Shown here: positions 27,872 through 38,498 of the stretch, in pieces | How positions within the stretch are numbered: position 1 is the first letter of the stretch | Layout: every line of letters starts with the position of its first letter | Origin: Salinarimonas chemoclinalis | GTDB taxonomy: Bacteria; Pseudomonadota; Alphaproteobacteria; Rhizobiales; Beijerinckiaceae | Assembly (NCBI RefSeq): GCF_041514305.1 | Contig: NZ_JBGMWH010000002.1 | Span: 558,001 to 622,000, forward strand | DNA: 64,000 bases | Reading direction: 5' to 3' | The notes under the pieces: generated by a model | What the model was told of the DNA's origin: nothing | The model's input: only the letters and a program-made list of their open reading frames with translations | The model's database searches: none | Program-made: the position numbers and the translations under genes

Positions 27872-28702
27872 ATGAAAGTCGACGAGAACCGCCTTGTGAA
27901 CGAGGAATTCTCCCTCGCCGCCGTGGACTTGAGCGAGCGGATCGAGGAGGACGCCTACGCCGCCGAGGAGGCGCGCCTGCAGACGGAACTCAAGCGCATC
28001 CAGCAGGCCTACCTCCACATCGGCGAGCGTGCGATCGTCGTGTTCGAGGGCTGGGACGCCGCGGGCAAGGGCGGCACGATCCGGCGCATGGCGGGCGCCA
28101 TGGACCCGCGCGGCTTCAAGGTATGGCCGATCGGCGCCCCCTCCCCCGCCGAGCAGCGCCACCATTATCTCCACCGGTTCTGGTCGCGCCTGCCGGGCAA
28201 CGGCGAGATCGTCGTGTTCGACCGCTCGTGGTACGGGCGTGTGTTGGTCGAGCGGGTCGAGGGGTTCGCCGCCGAAGCCGAATGGCGCCGGGCCTACGGC
28301 GAGATCGTCGCCTTCGAGCGGATGCTGCGCGACGACGGGGTGCGAATCGTGAAGGTCTTCCTCCACCTCTCGCAGAAGGAACAGCGCAAGCGCTTCATCG
28401 AGCGCCTGCGCGACCCGCTCAAGCGCTGGAAGCTCTCCTACGAGGACCTGCGCAACCGCGAGAAATGGCCGCACTACGAGGCCGCCGTCGAGGACATGAT
28501 CCGGCGCACCTCGACCGCGCGCGCGCCCTGGACGGCGATCTCTTCGGAGCAGAAGAAGTCGGGTCGCATCAAGGCGCTGGCGACGATCGTGGAGACGCTG
28601 TCGCACGGCCTCGACCTCTCCCCGCGCCCCCTCGACCTCGGTCTTCTGGAGCAGGCGGAGAGCCGGCTCGGGATCGATCCGCGCGACGTCGTGGACTCGT
28701 AG
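27872..28702 (+). CDS. ppk2: Polyphosphate kinase 2 family protein
   Basis: This 276-residue P-loop kinase transfers phosphate between polyphosphate and nucleotides. Walker A is GWDAAGKGGTIRRM, Walker B/lid region VVFDRSWYGRVLVERV, and the family motif RFIERLRDPLKRWKLS follows. Length suggests a one-domain PPK2. Whether it prefers ADP, GDP or AMP is not certain from sequence. ATG follows CGGGAGCATAGC and the stop is TAG. Confidence 0.92.
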   Translation: MKVDENRLVNEEFSLAAVDLSERIEEDAYAAEEARLQTELKRIQQAYLHIGERAIVVFEGWDAAGKGGTIRRMAGAMDPRGFKVWPIGAPSPAEQRHHYLHRFWSRLPGNGEIVVFDRSWYGRVLVERVEGFAAEAEWRRAYGEIVAFERMLRDDGVRIVKVFLHLSQKEQRKRFIERLRDPLKRWKLSYEDLRNREKWPHYEAAVEDMIRRTSTARAPWTAISSEQKKSGRIKALATIVETLSHGLDLSPRPLDLGLLEQAESRLGIDPRDVVDS

Positions 28703-28813
28703 ACGCCGGAGGCGGGTGGCGGCGCGGCTTTACGTTTCTTCACGCGCTGTTCGCACCTGCGAAACGGCGGTATGGGAGATGTCGGGTCCGGTCCACGCCC
28801 GCGGACCACGAGG

Positions 28814-30202
28814 ATGACCGAGACGATGGACGCCCGCGTCGACGACGCCCCCCCGTACGCTCACGAGCGGGACCCGCTGCGCGAGGACGCGCCTCGGCGC
28901 CGTGCATCCTCCCTCGCGGCGCGTCTCGGGCGGGTCCTGCGGATCCTCGTGATGGTCGTGCTGCCGATCGCGCTCGTCGTCGGCGCGCTCGCGGGCTTCG
29001 GCTGGCTGCGCGACACCAAGCCGACCGTGCCGGTCGAGCGCCTGGGCGAGCGGGCGCGCGCGATCTCCGCCCTCGTCGCGACCCCCACCGCCGTGCAGCC
29101 GACGCTCACCGCGTACGGCCGCATCGTCGCCGGCCGCTCCGTCGACCTGCGGGCGCTCGTCTCCGGGCCGGTGATCGCGGTCTCGGACGCGCTCGTCGAC
29201 GGCGGGCGCGTCTCCGAAGGCGATGCCCTCGCGACGATCGACCCGTTCGCCTACGAAGGCGCGCTCGTCCGCGCGCGGGCCGACCTCGCGGAGGCGCAGG
29301 CGCGCATCGCCGAACTCGCGGCCCGCACGCGCCAGGAGGAGGACGGCATCGCCCGGGCGGGCGAGCAGCTCGCCATAGCCGAGCGCGACCTCGCCCGCCT
29401 CGTCCAGCTGCGCGACAGCGGCGCCGCCACCGCCCGCGCCCTCGACGACGTGGAACTGCGGGTCTCGCAGGCGCGCTCGGCGCTGGAGACGCGCGAGAAC
29501 CAGATCGCGATCCTCGAGGCGCAACGCGCCGCGCTGGACGCCTCGCTCGAGCGCCTGCGCTTCGCGGTGTCCCAGGCCGAGCGCAATCTCGAGGACACGG
29601 TCCTGCGCGCGCCCTTCGACGCGCTCGTCTCGAACGCCGGCGCCGAGATCGGCAAGATCGTCGGGCAGAACGACCGCATCGCCACCCTCGTCGCCACCGA
29701 CCGGCTGGAGGCGCGCTTCCTCCTGTCGGACGGGCAATACGCACGGCTCGCACCGGACGGCGGCCTCGTCGGCCGGCCCGTCACCGTGATCTGGCGCGCC
29801 GGCGACACCGAGATCGCGCGTCCCGCGCGCATCGCCCGCGTCGCGTCCGAGGCGGCCGACGCGTCCTTCGCCGTCTACGCCGCATTCGATGCGCCGGTCG
29901 AGAGCGACGTGCTGCGCCCCGGCGCCTTCGTCGAGGCGCGGCTTTCCGACCGTGTCTTCGAGGACGCGCTCGTGCTGCCGGTCTCGGCGCTCTACGACGG
30001 CGGCGTGTTCGTCGTCGACGCCGACGAGCGCCTCGCCCGCGTCGAGGTCGACATCCTCACCTGGGGCGACGAGGGCGTCGTCGTACGCTCGGGCGAGATC
30101 GAGGCGGGCGACCGCATCCTGTCCTCGCGGTTGACCGCGGCGAGTTCGGGCCAGCTGGTCGAGATCCGCGACACGGCGCACGGCACGGAGCCGCCGCGAT
30201 GA
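28814..30202 (+). CDS. RND efflux periplasmic adaptor (membrane fusion protein)
   Basis: This 462-residue adaptor links an RND pump to an outer-membrane channel. A charged N-terminus of about 45 residues precedes a membrane anchor (LVMVVLPIALVVGALAGFGW). The lipoyl/barrel-sandwich halves (LVSGPVIAVSDALVDGGRVSEGDALATIDP and LEDTVLRAPFDALVSN) flank a long coiled-coil hairpin, followed by beta-barrel and membrane-proximal domains. Its stop overlaps the start of the pump gene (ATGA). The start is uncertain: ATG at 28772 or 28826 would also be in frame. No outer-membrane channel gene is nearby. Confidence 0.88.
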   Translation: MTETMDARVDDAPPYAHERDPLREDAPRRRASSLAARLGRVLRILVMVVLPIALVVGALAGFGWLRDTKPTVPVERLGERARAISALVATPTAVQPTLTAYGRIVAGRSVDLRALVSGPVIAVSDALVDGGRVSEGDALATIDPFAYEGALVRARADLAEAQARIAELAARTRQEEDGIARAGEQLAIAERDLARLVQLRDSGAATARALDDVELRVSQARSALETRENQIAILEAQRAALDASLERLRFAVSQAERNLEDTVLRAPFDALVSNAGAEIGKIVGQNDRIATLVATDRLEARFLLSDGQYARLAPDGGLVGRPVTVIWRAGDTEIARPARIARVASEAADASFAVYAAFDAPVESDVLRPGAFVEARLSDRVFEDALVLPVSALYDGGVFVVDADERLARVEVDILTWGDEGVVVRSGEIEAGDRILSSRLTAASSGQLVEIRDTAHGTEPPR

Positions 30203-33200
30203 GCGCGTCCGCGCCCGCCCCCGATCGCGACGCGGTACCCGAGGGCGGCGGCGGGATCGTCGGCATCATCAACGGCTTCCTGCGCCACCGCATCGCCGCG
30301 AACCTCCTCGCGCTCGGCGTCGCGCTGCTGGGGCTGATGGCGGTGACGCGGCTCAACACGCAGTTCTTCCCCACGGTGCAGATCCCGACGATCTTCGTCA
30401 CCGTGGCCTGGCAGGGCGCGAGCCCCGAGGACGTCTCGACCGCGGTCCTCGACGTCATCGAGCCGGAGATGCGCTTCCTCGACGGGGTGGAGAACATCAC
30501 CTCCTACGCCGTCGAGGGCTCGGCGCGGATCGTCGCCGAGTTCGCCGAGGGCGCCGACATGGACAAGGCGCTCTCGGACGTCGAGCAGGCGATCGCCTCG
30601 ATCACCACCCTGCCCTTGGACGCCGAGCGCCCCGTCGTCACGCGCGTGGAGTTCTACGAAACCGTGGCGCTCCTCGCGCTATCGGGCACCGTCTCTGAGG
30701 ACGCGCTCAAGGCGCTCGCCCGCGAGGCGCGCGACGGGCTCCTCGACCGCGGCATCGACCGCGTGACCTTCACCGGCTCCCGGGCGCGCGAGCTGTGGGT
30801 CGAGGTCGACGCCGTCGCCATGCGCCGGCTCGGGCTCACCGCCGCGGACGTCTCGCGCGCCATCGCGGCGGCGAACCTCTCCGAGCCGCTCGGCACCCTC
30901 GAGGGCGCGAGCGAGCGCACGCTGCGCACGCTCGCGCGCACGGACCGCCCGTCGGGCATCGGCGCGATCGAGGTCGTCTCCACGGCGGAGGGCGAGCGCG
31001 TGTTCGTGCGCGACGTCGCCTCGGTGCGCGAGGCGCTGCGCGACGGCGGCGTGCGCCTCCTGCACGACGGCGCGCCGATGATTCTCCTCGACATCCAGCG
31101 CGCGGAGAGCGCCGACACCCTCCAGAGCATGGCCGCCGCGATCGACTACGTCGAGGCGCTCCGGGCCCGCCTGCCGCCCACGGTCGAGGCGCAGCTCTTC
31201 GACGTGCGCGCGAGCGTCGTCTCCGACCGCATCGAGACGCTCTCGCTCAACGCGCTCTCCGGCATGGCGATCATCGTCGTCGTGCTCCTGTTCTTCCTCA
31301 ACACCCGCGTCGCCTTCTGGGTCGCGATGGGCGTGCCGATCTCGCTGCTCGCCACCTTCGCGCTGATGTGGGCGACCGGCCAGACCATCAACGCGATCTC
31401 GCTGCTGGGCCTCATCCTGGTGCTCGGCATCCTCGTCGACGACGCGATCATCGTGGGCGAGCATGCGGTGACGCTCACCGAGGAGGGCAAGTCGCCCACG
31501 CAGGCCGCCCACGGTGCGGCGATGCGCATGCTCGTGCCCGTGATCGCGGCGACGACGACGACGCAGGCGGCCTTCCTGCCCGTCTTCATGATCTCCGGCG
31601 TCGTCGGCCAGATCATCGTGGCGATCCCGCTCGTCGTCGTGGTCGCGCTCGCGGCCTCGCTGTTCGAGAGCTTCCTCGTCCTGCCGACCCACCTGCGTCA
31701 CGCGCTGGCGGCGCAGGAGCGCGCGAAGGCGCGTGCCGCGCGCCGGGCGCGGCCTTCCGTCATGAGCCGTATGCGCGCGGGCCTCGAGCGCGGCATCGAC
31801 CGGTTCCGCAACGGCCCGGTCCGGCGGCTCGCGCAGGTCGCCTACGCCTGGCGCTATTCCACGATCGCGCTCGCCGTCGCGGCGCTGATCCTGTCGGTGG
31901 GCCTCATCGCCGGTGGGCGGGTGCAGTTCACCTTCTTCCCGACGCCCGAGCCCGAGTACGTCACCGCCGAGATCATGTTCGCGCCGGGGATGTCCGAGGA
32001 CGCGATGATCGCGGCCCTCGCCCGCGTCGAGGACGCGATCGAGGCCGCCGACGCAGACATCGCCGCAGCAACGGGGGAGCGCGTGGTGCGCTTCGCCTTC
32101 TCGCGACTCGGCCTCGCCGGCCAGAAGCGCGGGGACAACATGGCGACCGTCGAGGTCGAGCTGACCCCCGGCGAGGAGCGCACGATCCGCACGCCCGAGG
32201 TCGTCGCCGCCTTCGAGCGGGCCGTACCCGCGATACCGGGTCTCGACGAGATCTCCATCACCGGCCGCCGCTCCGGCCCGCCGGGCTCGGACATCGACGT
32301 CTCCTTCACCGGCGCCGAACTGCCGACCCTCAAGGCCGCGGCCGAGGAGCTGAAGCTCAGGCTGCGCGACTATCCCGGCGTCTACGGCATCGCCGACGAC
32401 ACACCCTTCGGCAAGAACGAGATCGTGCTCGCGCCCACGCCGCGCGGCACGGCGCTGGGGCTGACCACCGAGACGATCGTCGCGCAGGTGCGCGCGGTCT
32501 ATCAGGGCTCGGTCGCCATGCGCTTCGCCGCCGGCGAGGAGGAGGTGGCGATCCGCGTCCGCCAGGAGGGCGCCGACCTCTCCGTCGCGGGACTGCTCGA
32601 CATGATGCTGCGTACCCCCACGGGAGCGCAGGTACGACTCGGCGACGTCGTGGCGATCGACGAGCGCGCCGCATTCGCGCTCATCCAGCGCCGGGAGGGG
32701 CGCGTCACGGTCACCGTCACCGCCGACGTCAACGCCGACGTCACGCCCGAGGGCGAGGTTCGCGCCGACGTCGTCGACGGCATCCTCCCGGCGCTCCGGT
32801 CCCAGTACGGCGTCGAGACCGCCGTGCGCGGGCGCGCGGAGACGCAGGCGAAGGCCTTCGGCGATCTCGGTTTCGGCGCGCTCATCGCGCTGGCGGCGAT
32901 CTACGTGATCCTCGCCCTCGTCTTCCAGAACTGGTCGCAGCCGGTCCTGGTCATGCTGGTGATCCCCTTCGGCTTCATCGGCGCCGTCGTCGGCCATTGG
33001 CTGCTGGGCTTCCAGTTCGCCTTCCTGTCGATGGTGGGGCTGCTCGGCCTGTCGGGCATTCTCGTCAACGGTTCGATCGTCCTCGTCGACCGCTACAACG
33101 AGCGCGTCGCCGGGGGCGAGGCGCCGGCCGAGGCCGCCGTCGCCTCCTCGGTCGATCGCTTCCGCGCGGTGCTGCTCACCACGCTCACGACGTCGGGCGG

Positions 33201-33396
33201 GATGGCGCCGCTGATCGCCGAGAAGAGCCTTCAGGCGCAGTTCCTGATCCCCATCGCGATCACGCTGTCCTTCGGCCTGATGGTCGCGGCGCTGATCATC
33301 CTCTTCGTCGTGCCGGCGCTCCTCGGCGTCGCGCAGGATCTGGGGCGCATCAAGCGTGGATACCTGCGCATCTCCGGCCTCGCGCCGGCGGGTTGA
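30199..33396 (+). CDS. RND efflux permease (AcrB/HAE family)
   Basis: This 1065-residue inner-membrane proton-driven exporter has the RND layout of 12 helices and two large periplasmic loops. An N-terminal helix precedes the first pore domain (QFFPTVQIPTIFVTVAWQGASPEDV). The TM4 proton-relay pair is in GILVDDAIIVGEHAV (Asp-Asp). TM10-12 includes GLSGILVNGSIVLVDRYNE. It is co-translated with the adaptor upstream. Substrates cannot be predicted. The PRC-barrel protein gene follows 70 bp downstream on the same strand. Confidence 0.92.
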   Translation: MSASAPAPDRDAVPEGGGGIVGIINGFLRHRIAANLLALGVALLGLMAVTRLNTQFFPTVQIPTIFVTVAWQGASPEDVSTAVLDVIEPEMRFLDGVENITSYAVEGSARIVAEFAEGADMDKALSDVEQAIASITTLPLDAERPVVTRVEFYETVALLALSGTVSEDALKALAREARDGLLDRGIDRVTFTGSRARELWVEVDAVAMRRLGLTAADVSRAIAAANLSEPLGTLEGASERTLRTLARTDRPSGIGAIEVVSTAEGERVFVRDVASVREALRDGGVRLLHDGAPMILLDIQRAESADTLQSMAAAIDYVEALRARLPPTVEAQLFDVRASVVSDRIETLSLNALSGMAIIVVVLLFFLNTRVAFWVAMGVPISLLATFALMWATGQTINAISLLGLILVLGILVDDAIIVGEHAVTLTEEGKSPTQAAHGAAMRMLVPVIAATTTTQAAFLPVFMISGVVGQIIVAIPLVVVVALAASLFESFLVLPTHLRHALAAQERAKARAARRARPSVMSRMRAGLERGIDRFRNGPVRRLAQVAYAWRYSTIALAVAALILSVGLIAGGRVQFTFFPTPEPEYVTAEIMFAPGMSEDAMIAALARVEDAIEAADADIAAATGERVVRFAFSRLGLAGQKRGDNMATVEVELTPGEERTIRTPEVVAAFERAVPAIPGLDEISITGRRSGPPGSDIDVSFTGAELPTLKAAAEELKLRLRDYPGVYGIADDTPFGKNEIVLAPTPRGTALGLTTETIVAQVRAVYQGSVAMRFAAGEEEVAIRVRQEGADLSVAGLLDMMLRTPTGAQVRLGDVVAIDERAAFALIQRREGRVTVTVTADVNADVTPEGEVRADVVDGILPALRSQYGVETAVRGRAETQAKAFGDLGFGALIALAAIYVILALVFQNWSQPVLVMLVIPFGFIGAVVGHWLLGFQFAFLSMVGLLGLSGILVNGSIVLVDRYNERVAGGEAPAEAAVASSVDRFRAVLLTTLTTSGGMAPLIAEKSLQAQFLIPIAITLSFGLMVAALIILFVVPALLGVAQDLGRIKRGYLRISGLAPAG

Positions 33397-33466
33397 GCGA
33401 AGCGGCGGAACCGTCGCGGCGCCCGCCCGGTTCCTCCCGCGAGCCCACCTCGCCCGGAGAGACCCC

Positions 33467-34147
33467 ATGCGCCGCCTCGCCGCCCTCTCGCTGACCGCCG
33501 GCCTCGCCATCGGCGGTGCCCAGGCCCAATCCCCGGTGTCGCCCGACACGACGCCCGCCGAGGCCTTCGCCGACGCACGGATCATCCCGCTCGACCGGCT
33601 CGACTTCGATCCCGCCGCCTTCGGCCTGTGGAGTGGCCTCGACCTGCTCGACGCCGACCTCGTCGGCCCGAGCGGCGCGGTCATCGGCGACGTCGAGGAC
33701 GTCCTCGTCACCACCGACGGGTGGGCGGTGGCCGTCGTGGTCCAGCTCGCCGAATTCCTCGACGTCGATGAGCCGATGCTCACGATCCCGCTCTCGGTGC
33801 TCGAGATCCTGCCGGAGGCCGGCGCGGTGCGCGCGCCGATCGAGCCCGACGCGATGCAGCTCTACTCGGCCTTCGACGTGCGCACCCTGACGGCACGCAT
33901 CGCTTCCAACCGGGTCGCGGCCGTCGCCGACGACGACCTCGACGCCGTCGTCCTCGGTGAGGGGCTGTTCCTGCTCGGGGACGAGTTGCTCGGCGGATAC
34001 GCGCCGCTCGGCGACGGGGCGCGGGGCAACGTCCTCGACCTCCTCTTCGCCATGGAGGGCGAGCTCGACGCCGTGGTGATCTCGGCGGCGCGCCGCCCCT
34101 TCGACGACCTCTCCGTGCCCTACGTGGGTCCGCCCCCGCGGGATTGA
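33467..34147 (+). CDS. Secreted PRC-barrel domain protein
   Basis: This 226-residue protein carries a signal peptide (LAALSLTAGLAIGGAQAQ). A PRC-barrel-like segment follows: VGPSGAVIGDVEDVLVTTDGWAVAVVVQLAEFLDVDEPMLTIPLSVL. PRC-barrels are small beta domains often found as periplasmic adaptor or RNA-processing modules; no specific role is inferred. ATG follows GGAGAGACCCC. Its 3' end overlaps by 28 bp the 3' end of the oppositely oriented RND pump gene. Two more secreted PRC-barrel proteins are encoded at about 43-44 kb. Confidence 0.72.
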   Translation: MRRLAALSLTAGLAIGGAQAQSPVSPDTTPAEAFADARIIPLDRLDFDPAAFGLWSGLDLLDADLVGPSGAVIGDVEDVLVTTDGWAVAVVVQLAEFLDVDEPMLTIPLSVLEILPEAGAVRAPIEPDAMQLYSAFDVRTLTARIASNRVAAVADDDLDAVVLGEGLFLLGDELLGGYAPLGDGARGNVLDLLFAMEGELDAVVISAARRPFDDLSVPYVGPPPRD

Positions 34148-37100
34148 TCCGCGACGGCGCGATACCCGTGCCGAGGTTCCGGCGGAGTCCCACCTCGGCC
34201 GCTCGGCTCCTGCGCCGCCGTGCGCCTCGCACGGCGGCGCTCCCGCCACCGCTCGCCCATCCGCGCCCCCATCACCAGCATCGCCGGCGTCAGGATCAGC
34301 GTCAGCACCGTCGCGAAAGTGAGGCCGCCGGCGATGGCGCTGGCGAGTTCGGTCCACCACTGCGTGGAGGGTGCGCCGACGAGGACCTTCCGCCCGACGA
34401 TGTCGATGTTGACGCCCAGCACCATCGGCATCAGGCCGAGCACCGTCGTCGCCGAGGTCAGCAGGACCGGGCGCAGACGCTGCGCCCCGGTGCGCAGCAC
34501 GGCGTCGACGGGGTCGAGACCGCGCTCGAGGAGATCGTTGTAGGTGTCGATGAGCACGATGTTGTTGTTCACGACGATGCCGGCGAGCGCGATCACGCCG
34601 ATGCCGCCCATCACGACGCCGAAGGGCCGCCCCGTCACCAGGAGCCCGAGCAGCACGCCGGCCGTGGAGAACACGATCGCGGAGAGCACGAGCGCCGCCT
34701 GGTAGAGGCTGTCGAACTGCGTGACGAGGATGATCAGCATCAGGAACACCGCCGCCGCGAAGGCCTGCGCCAGGAACAGCCCGGCCTCGCGTTGCTCCTC
34801 GTCCTGCCCCGCGAAGACGATCTCCACCCCCGCGGGCAGCCGCGCACCGTCGAGCGCGGCGCGCAGGGCCTCGGTCCGCTCGCTCGCCAGCAGGCCCTCG
34901 GCCACGTCCGCGCTCACCGTCACGACGCGCCGGCCGTCGACGCGCTGGAGCGTGCCGGTGCGCGGAGCCGGGCGGAACTCGACGAAGTTGCGGATCGGCA
35001 CGAGCCCCTGGGAGGTCGGGATGCGGAACTGCTCGAGCTGGGCGAGGCTGCGGTCGGTCGTCGGGAAGCGCACGCGGATGTCGACCTCCCCGTCCGCCGT
35101 CTCCGGCCGGTACTCGGCCACCTTCAGCCCGGCGGTGAAGAGCTGCACCGCCTAGCCGAGCAGCGTCACGTCCGCGCCGTAGCGCGCCGCCTGGGTGCGA
35201 TCGACGGCGAGTTCCCACTCGACGCCCGGCAGCGGACGCGTGTCCGCCACGTCCACGAAGCCGCCGAGCCGCTCCATCTCCTCGCGCACCACCTCGACGG
35301 CGGCCGCGAGCCGGCCGTCGCCGTCGCGGCCGGTGACCCGCAGCTCGACCGGCTTGCCCTGCGCCGGCCCGCCCTCCTGCTCGCGCACCTCGAGGCGGAT
35401 GCCGGGAATGTCGGCGGTGCGCTCCCGGATGTCGGCGAGGATCTCGGCCGCGGGCGGGCGCACGTCCCAGTCGCGCAGGTCGAGCTGGATCACGCCGATC
35501 ACGTCCTCGGCGAGCTGGCGCCCGCCGGCGCCGATCGTGCGGGCGTAGACGTGCTCCAGTGCCGGCAGTTCCAGCACGCGCTCCTCGACCCGGCGCACGA
35601 GCGCGTCCTTCTCCCAGATGGAGAGGTTGCCGCGGGCCTGGACCTGGATCTGCGCGAAGTCGGGCTCGACCGAGGGGAAGAACTCGACGCCGCGGCCGAA
35701 CGCGCCGTATGCCGCCACCGCGCCCAGCAGCAGCGCGAAGGCGGTCAGCAGCGTCAGCGCCGGCCGGTGCACGGCGACGCGCAGCGCCCGCAGGTACGCG
35801 CCCGTCGCGCCCCCGATCTCGTCGAGACGGCCGCCCTCCGCCGCCCGCAGCGCCGCGAGCTGGCGCGCGCTCTGCGCGCCGGGCCGGCCGAACAGCCCGC
35901 CGAGCACGGGGATGAAGACGAGCGCCATGGCCAGCGAGGCCGCGAGCGTCAGGATCACGGTGATCGGCAGGAACTTCATGAACTCGCCGACGACGCCGCC
36001 CCAGAACAGGAGCGGCACGAACACCGCGAGCGTCGTCGCGGTCGCCGAGACGATCGGCCAGGCCATGCGCTTGGCGGCGTCCGCGTAGGCCTCGCGCGGC
36101 GGCGCGCCCTCCGCCATGCGCCGGTCGGCGAGTTCCGTCGTGACGATGGCGCCGTCCACGAGCATGCCCACGACGAGGATGAGCGAAAACAGGACGACGA
36201 TGTTGAGCGTGTAGCCGAGGAAGTAGATCGCCACGATGCCGGCGAGGAACGCGCCGGGGATCGACAGGCCGACCAGGACGGCGGTGCGCAGGCCCAGCGT
36301 CGCGATGATGACGATCATGACGATGACGATCGCCGAGAGCACGTTGTTCTGCAGGTCGCCCAGCATCGTGCGGATCTGCTCGCTCTCGTCCTGCAGGTAG
36401 GAGACCGAGAGCGCCGCCGGCCAGCCCTCCCGGCGCTCGGCGACGAGGGCGCGCACCTCCTCCACGGTCTCGATGATGTTGGCGCCGATGCGCTTCTTCA
36501 CCTCGAGCGCCACCGCCGCCTGCCCGTCGATGCGCGCGAAGCCCTGCGGATCGCGGAAGGTGCGCCGCGGCACGGCGACGTCGGCGAAGGTCACGACCGT
36601 GTCGCCCACCACCTTCACCGGCAGCGAGAGCACGTCGTCGATGTCCTCGATGACGCCGGGCACCTTGAGCACGATGCGTCCCGCGCTCGTCTCCAGCGCC
36701 CCCGCGGCGATGAGGCGGTTGTTGCGCTGGATCTGCTGGACGAGCCCCTCGAAGGACAGCCCGTAGGTCTCGAGCGTGACGGGGTCGATGAGGATCTCCA
36801 GCAGCTCCTCGCGGTCCCCGCCGATGTCGACCTCGAGCACGCCGGCGAGGCCCTCGATCCGGTCCTGGAGGTCGTTGGCGATCGAGACGAGCGCCCGCTC
36901 CGGCAGCGGACCCGAGAGCACGATCGTCAGGATCGGGAAGAGCGCGACGTTCACCTCCTGGACGATCGGCTCCTCCGCGCCGGCCGGCAGCTCCGGCCGC
37001 GCGCGGTCGACCGCCTCGCGCACCGCGTCGAGCGCCTCGTCGGGGTCTCCGCCGGCCTCGAACTCGAGCTGGACGGAGGCGTAGCCCTCCGCCGCGGTGG

Positions 37101-37347
37101 CGCTCAGCTCGTCGAGCCCCTCGATCGACTGGAGCTCGCTCTCGAGCGGGCGTAGCAGCAGCCGCTCGGCGTCCTCGGGCGCGATACCCTCGTAGGCCAC
37201 CGAGACGTACACGATCGGGATCGGCACGTCGGGCGAGCTCTCCTTGGGGATCGAGACGTAGGAGACCGCCCCCACCACGAGGACGAGGACGAGCAGCATG
37301 ACCACGGTGCGGGTGCGCGAGAAGGCGGCGTCGACGATCGCGTTCAT
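34120..37347 (-). pseudogene. Second RND efflux permease, interrupted by an in-frame TAG
   Basis: The frame encodes an AcrB-type RND permease of about 1074 residues. N-terminal region: FSRTRTVVMLLVLVLVVGAVSY, then PDVPIPIVYVSVAYEGIAPEDAERLL; TM4 reads GMLVDGAIVTTELADRR, with Gly in place of the second Asp. Codon 732 (35152-35154) is TAG. The same frame continues with AVQLFTAGLKVAEYRP and the remaining C-terminal half up to a TAG at 34120. Homologues read through this point as VG-x-xVQLVTNG, so a one-base nonsense change is likely; CAG to TAG is possible. Without readthrough only the first 731 residues are made, which would inactivate the pump. The start overlaps its adaptor's stop (ATGA). Confidence 0.8.
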
Positions 37348-38498
37348 CGCCCGGCCTCCACGGCGGGTGCGGACACGTCGCCGAGCGGCAGCGCGTCCTG
37401 CGGCAGCGAGGCGCCGGGCTGCTCCGGCACGTCGGTCTCCTGCGCCTCGACGGCGCGCACGCGCTCGCCCTCGGCGACGAAGCCCTGCCCCACCGTGATC
37501 AGCGCGATCGCGTCGGGCAGCCCCGAGACGTAGACCCCTTGCGCCCGCGCCTGCACGATCTCGACCGGGTGGAAGGCGACGACGCCCTCCTCGGTCACGG
37601 TCTTCACCCCGAGCCGCCCGTCGCTCGACAGCGACAGCAGCGCCGGCGAGAAGAAGTGCGCCGCCACCTGCTCGATCGGGATGCGCGTCTCGGCGCTGAT
37701 CCCGGAGGGAACCGATCCGTCGGAATTCGGCACGCGGATCTCGACGCGGAACGTGCGCGTCTCCCGCGCGGCCGCCGCCGACACGTAGGACACCACGCCC
37801 TCCGCGGTCTCGCCGGTGACGAAGCGCACCTGCGCAGACCGGCCGACCGCGACGTCGCGTATGCTCTGCTGGGGGACGTCGATCGCGACGACGAGCGGGT
37901 CGTTGTCGATGAGCGTCGCCACCGGGCCGTTGACGGTGACGAACTCGCCCTCGTCGATCACGACCTCGTTGACGATGCCGGCGAATGGTGCCTCGATCGT
38001 GAGGTTCTCGATCTCGCGCGCGATGCGCTCCAGCGACGCGCGGGCGGATTGCAGCGCCGTGAAGCGCTCACGCAGGCGCGCCTGGGTGGTGACGCCGCGG
38101 TCCGCCAGCTCGATCGCGGCGTCGTAGTCCGCCTGCGCCTGGTCGACGAGCGCCTGCGCCTCGTCGCGGCGCGCCGGCAGGTCGCCCGCGTCGATGCGCG
38201 CCACGAGCGCGCCGTCGGCGACCCGCGTGCCCTCCGGCGCCGCGATCTCGGCGAGCCGCCCGGCGACCTCCGCGCGCAGCGTCACCGTGCGATCGGGCAG
38301 GACCTCGCCCTGGGCGAGGAGCGCGCGGGTCACGGGCTCGGCCTGCGAGCGGCGCACCTCGACCGGGAAGGGCTGGCGCGCGGCGCCCGGCGCCACCGGC
38401 TCGGGCGCGGGCGCGGCTCCGCCGAGGAGATAGCCCGAGGCGATCCAGGCGACGAGGGCGACGGCGACGGCCGCCGCGACGAGGGTCGACTTGCTCAT
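37344..38498 (-). CDS. RND efflux periplasmic adaptor (membrane fusion protein)
   Basis: This 384-residue adaptor precedes and overlaps the second RND pump gene. An N-terminal anchor (LVAAAVAVALVAWIASGYLLGG) is followed by barrel-sandwich halves: VTLRAEVAGRLAEIAAPEGTRV and LTIEAPFAGIVNEVVIDEGEFV, joined by a short coiled-coil hairpin. Beta-barrel and membrane-proximal domains follow. It appears intact although its partner pump is interrupted. ATG at 38498 is the likely start; no strong ribosome site is seen. Confidence 0.88.
   Translation of the reverse strand: MSKSTLVAAAVAVALVAWIASGYLLGGAAPAPEPVAPGAARQPFPVEVRRSQAEPVTRALLAQGEVLPDRTVTLRAEVAGRLAEIAAPEGTRVADGALVARIDAGDLPARRDEAQALVDQAQADYDAAIELADRGVTTQARLRERFTALQSARASLERIAREIENLTIEAPFAGIVNEVVIDEGEFVTVNGPVATLIDNDPLVVAIDVPQQSIRDVAVGRSAQVRFVTGETAEGVVSYVSAAAARETRTFRVEIRVPNSDGSVPSGISAETRIPIEQVAAHFFSPALLSLSSDGRLGVKTVTEEGVVAFHPVEIVQARAQGVYVSGLPDAIALITVGQGFVAEGERVRAVEAQETDVPEQPGASLPQDALPLGDVSAPAVEAGR

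Noticed and set aside
21906..35154. Amber codon reassignment or pyrrolysine use
   Set aside because: TAG ends several intact genes here at the expected place (amidase, ppk2, ilvD). The two internal TAGs replace different residue types, and no Pyl machinery is visible. Point mutation or sequence error is simpler.
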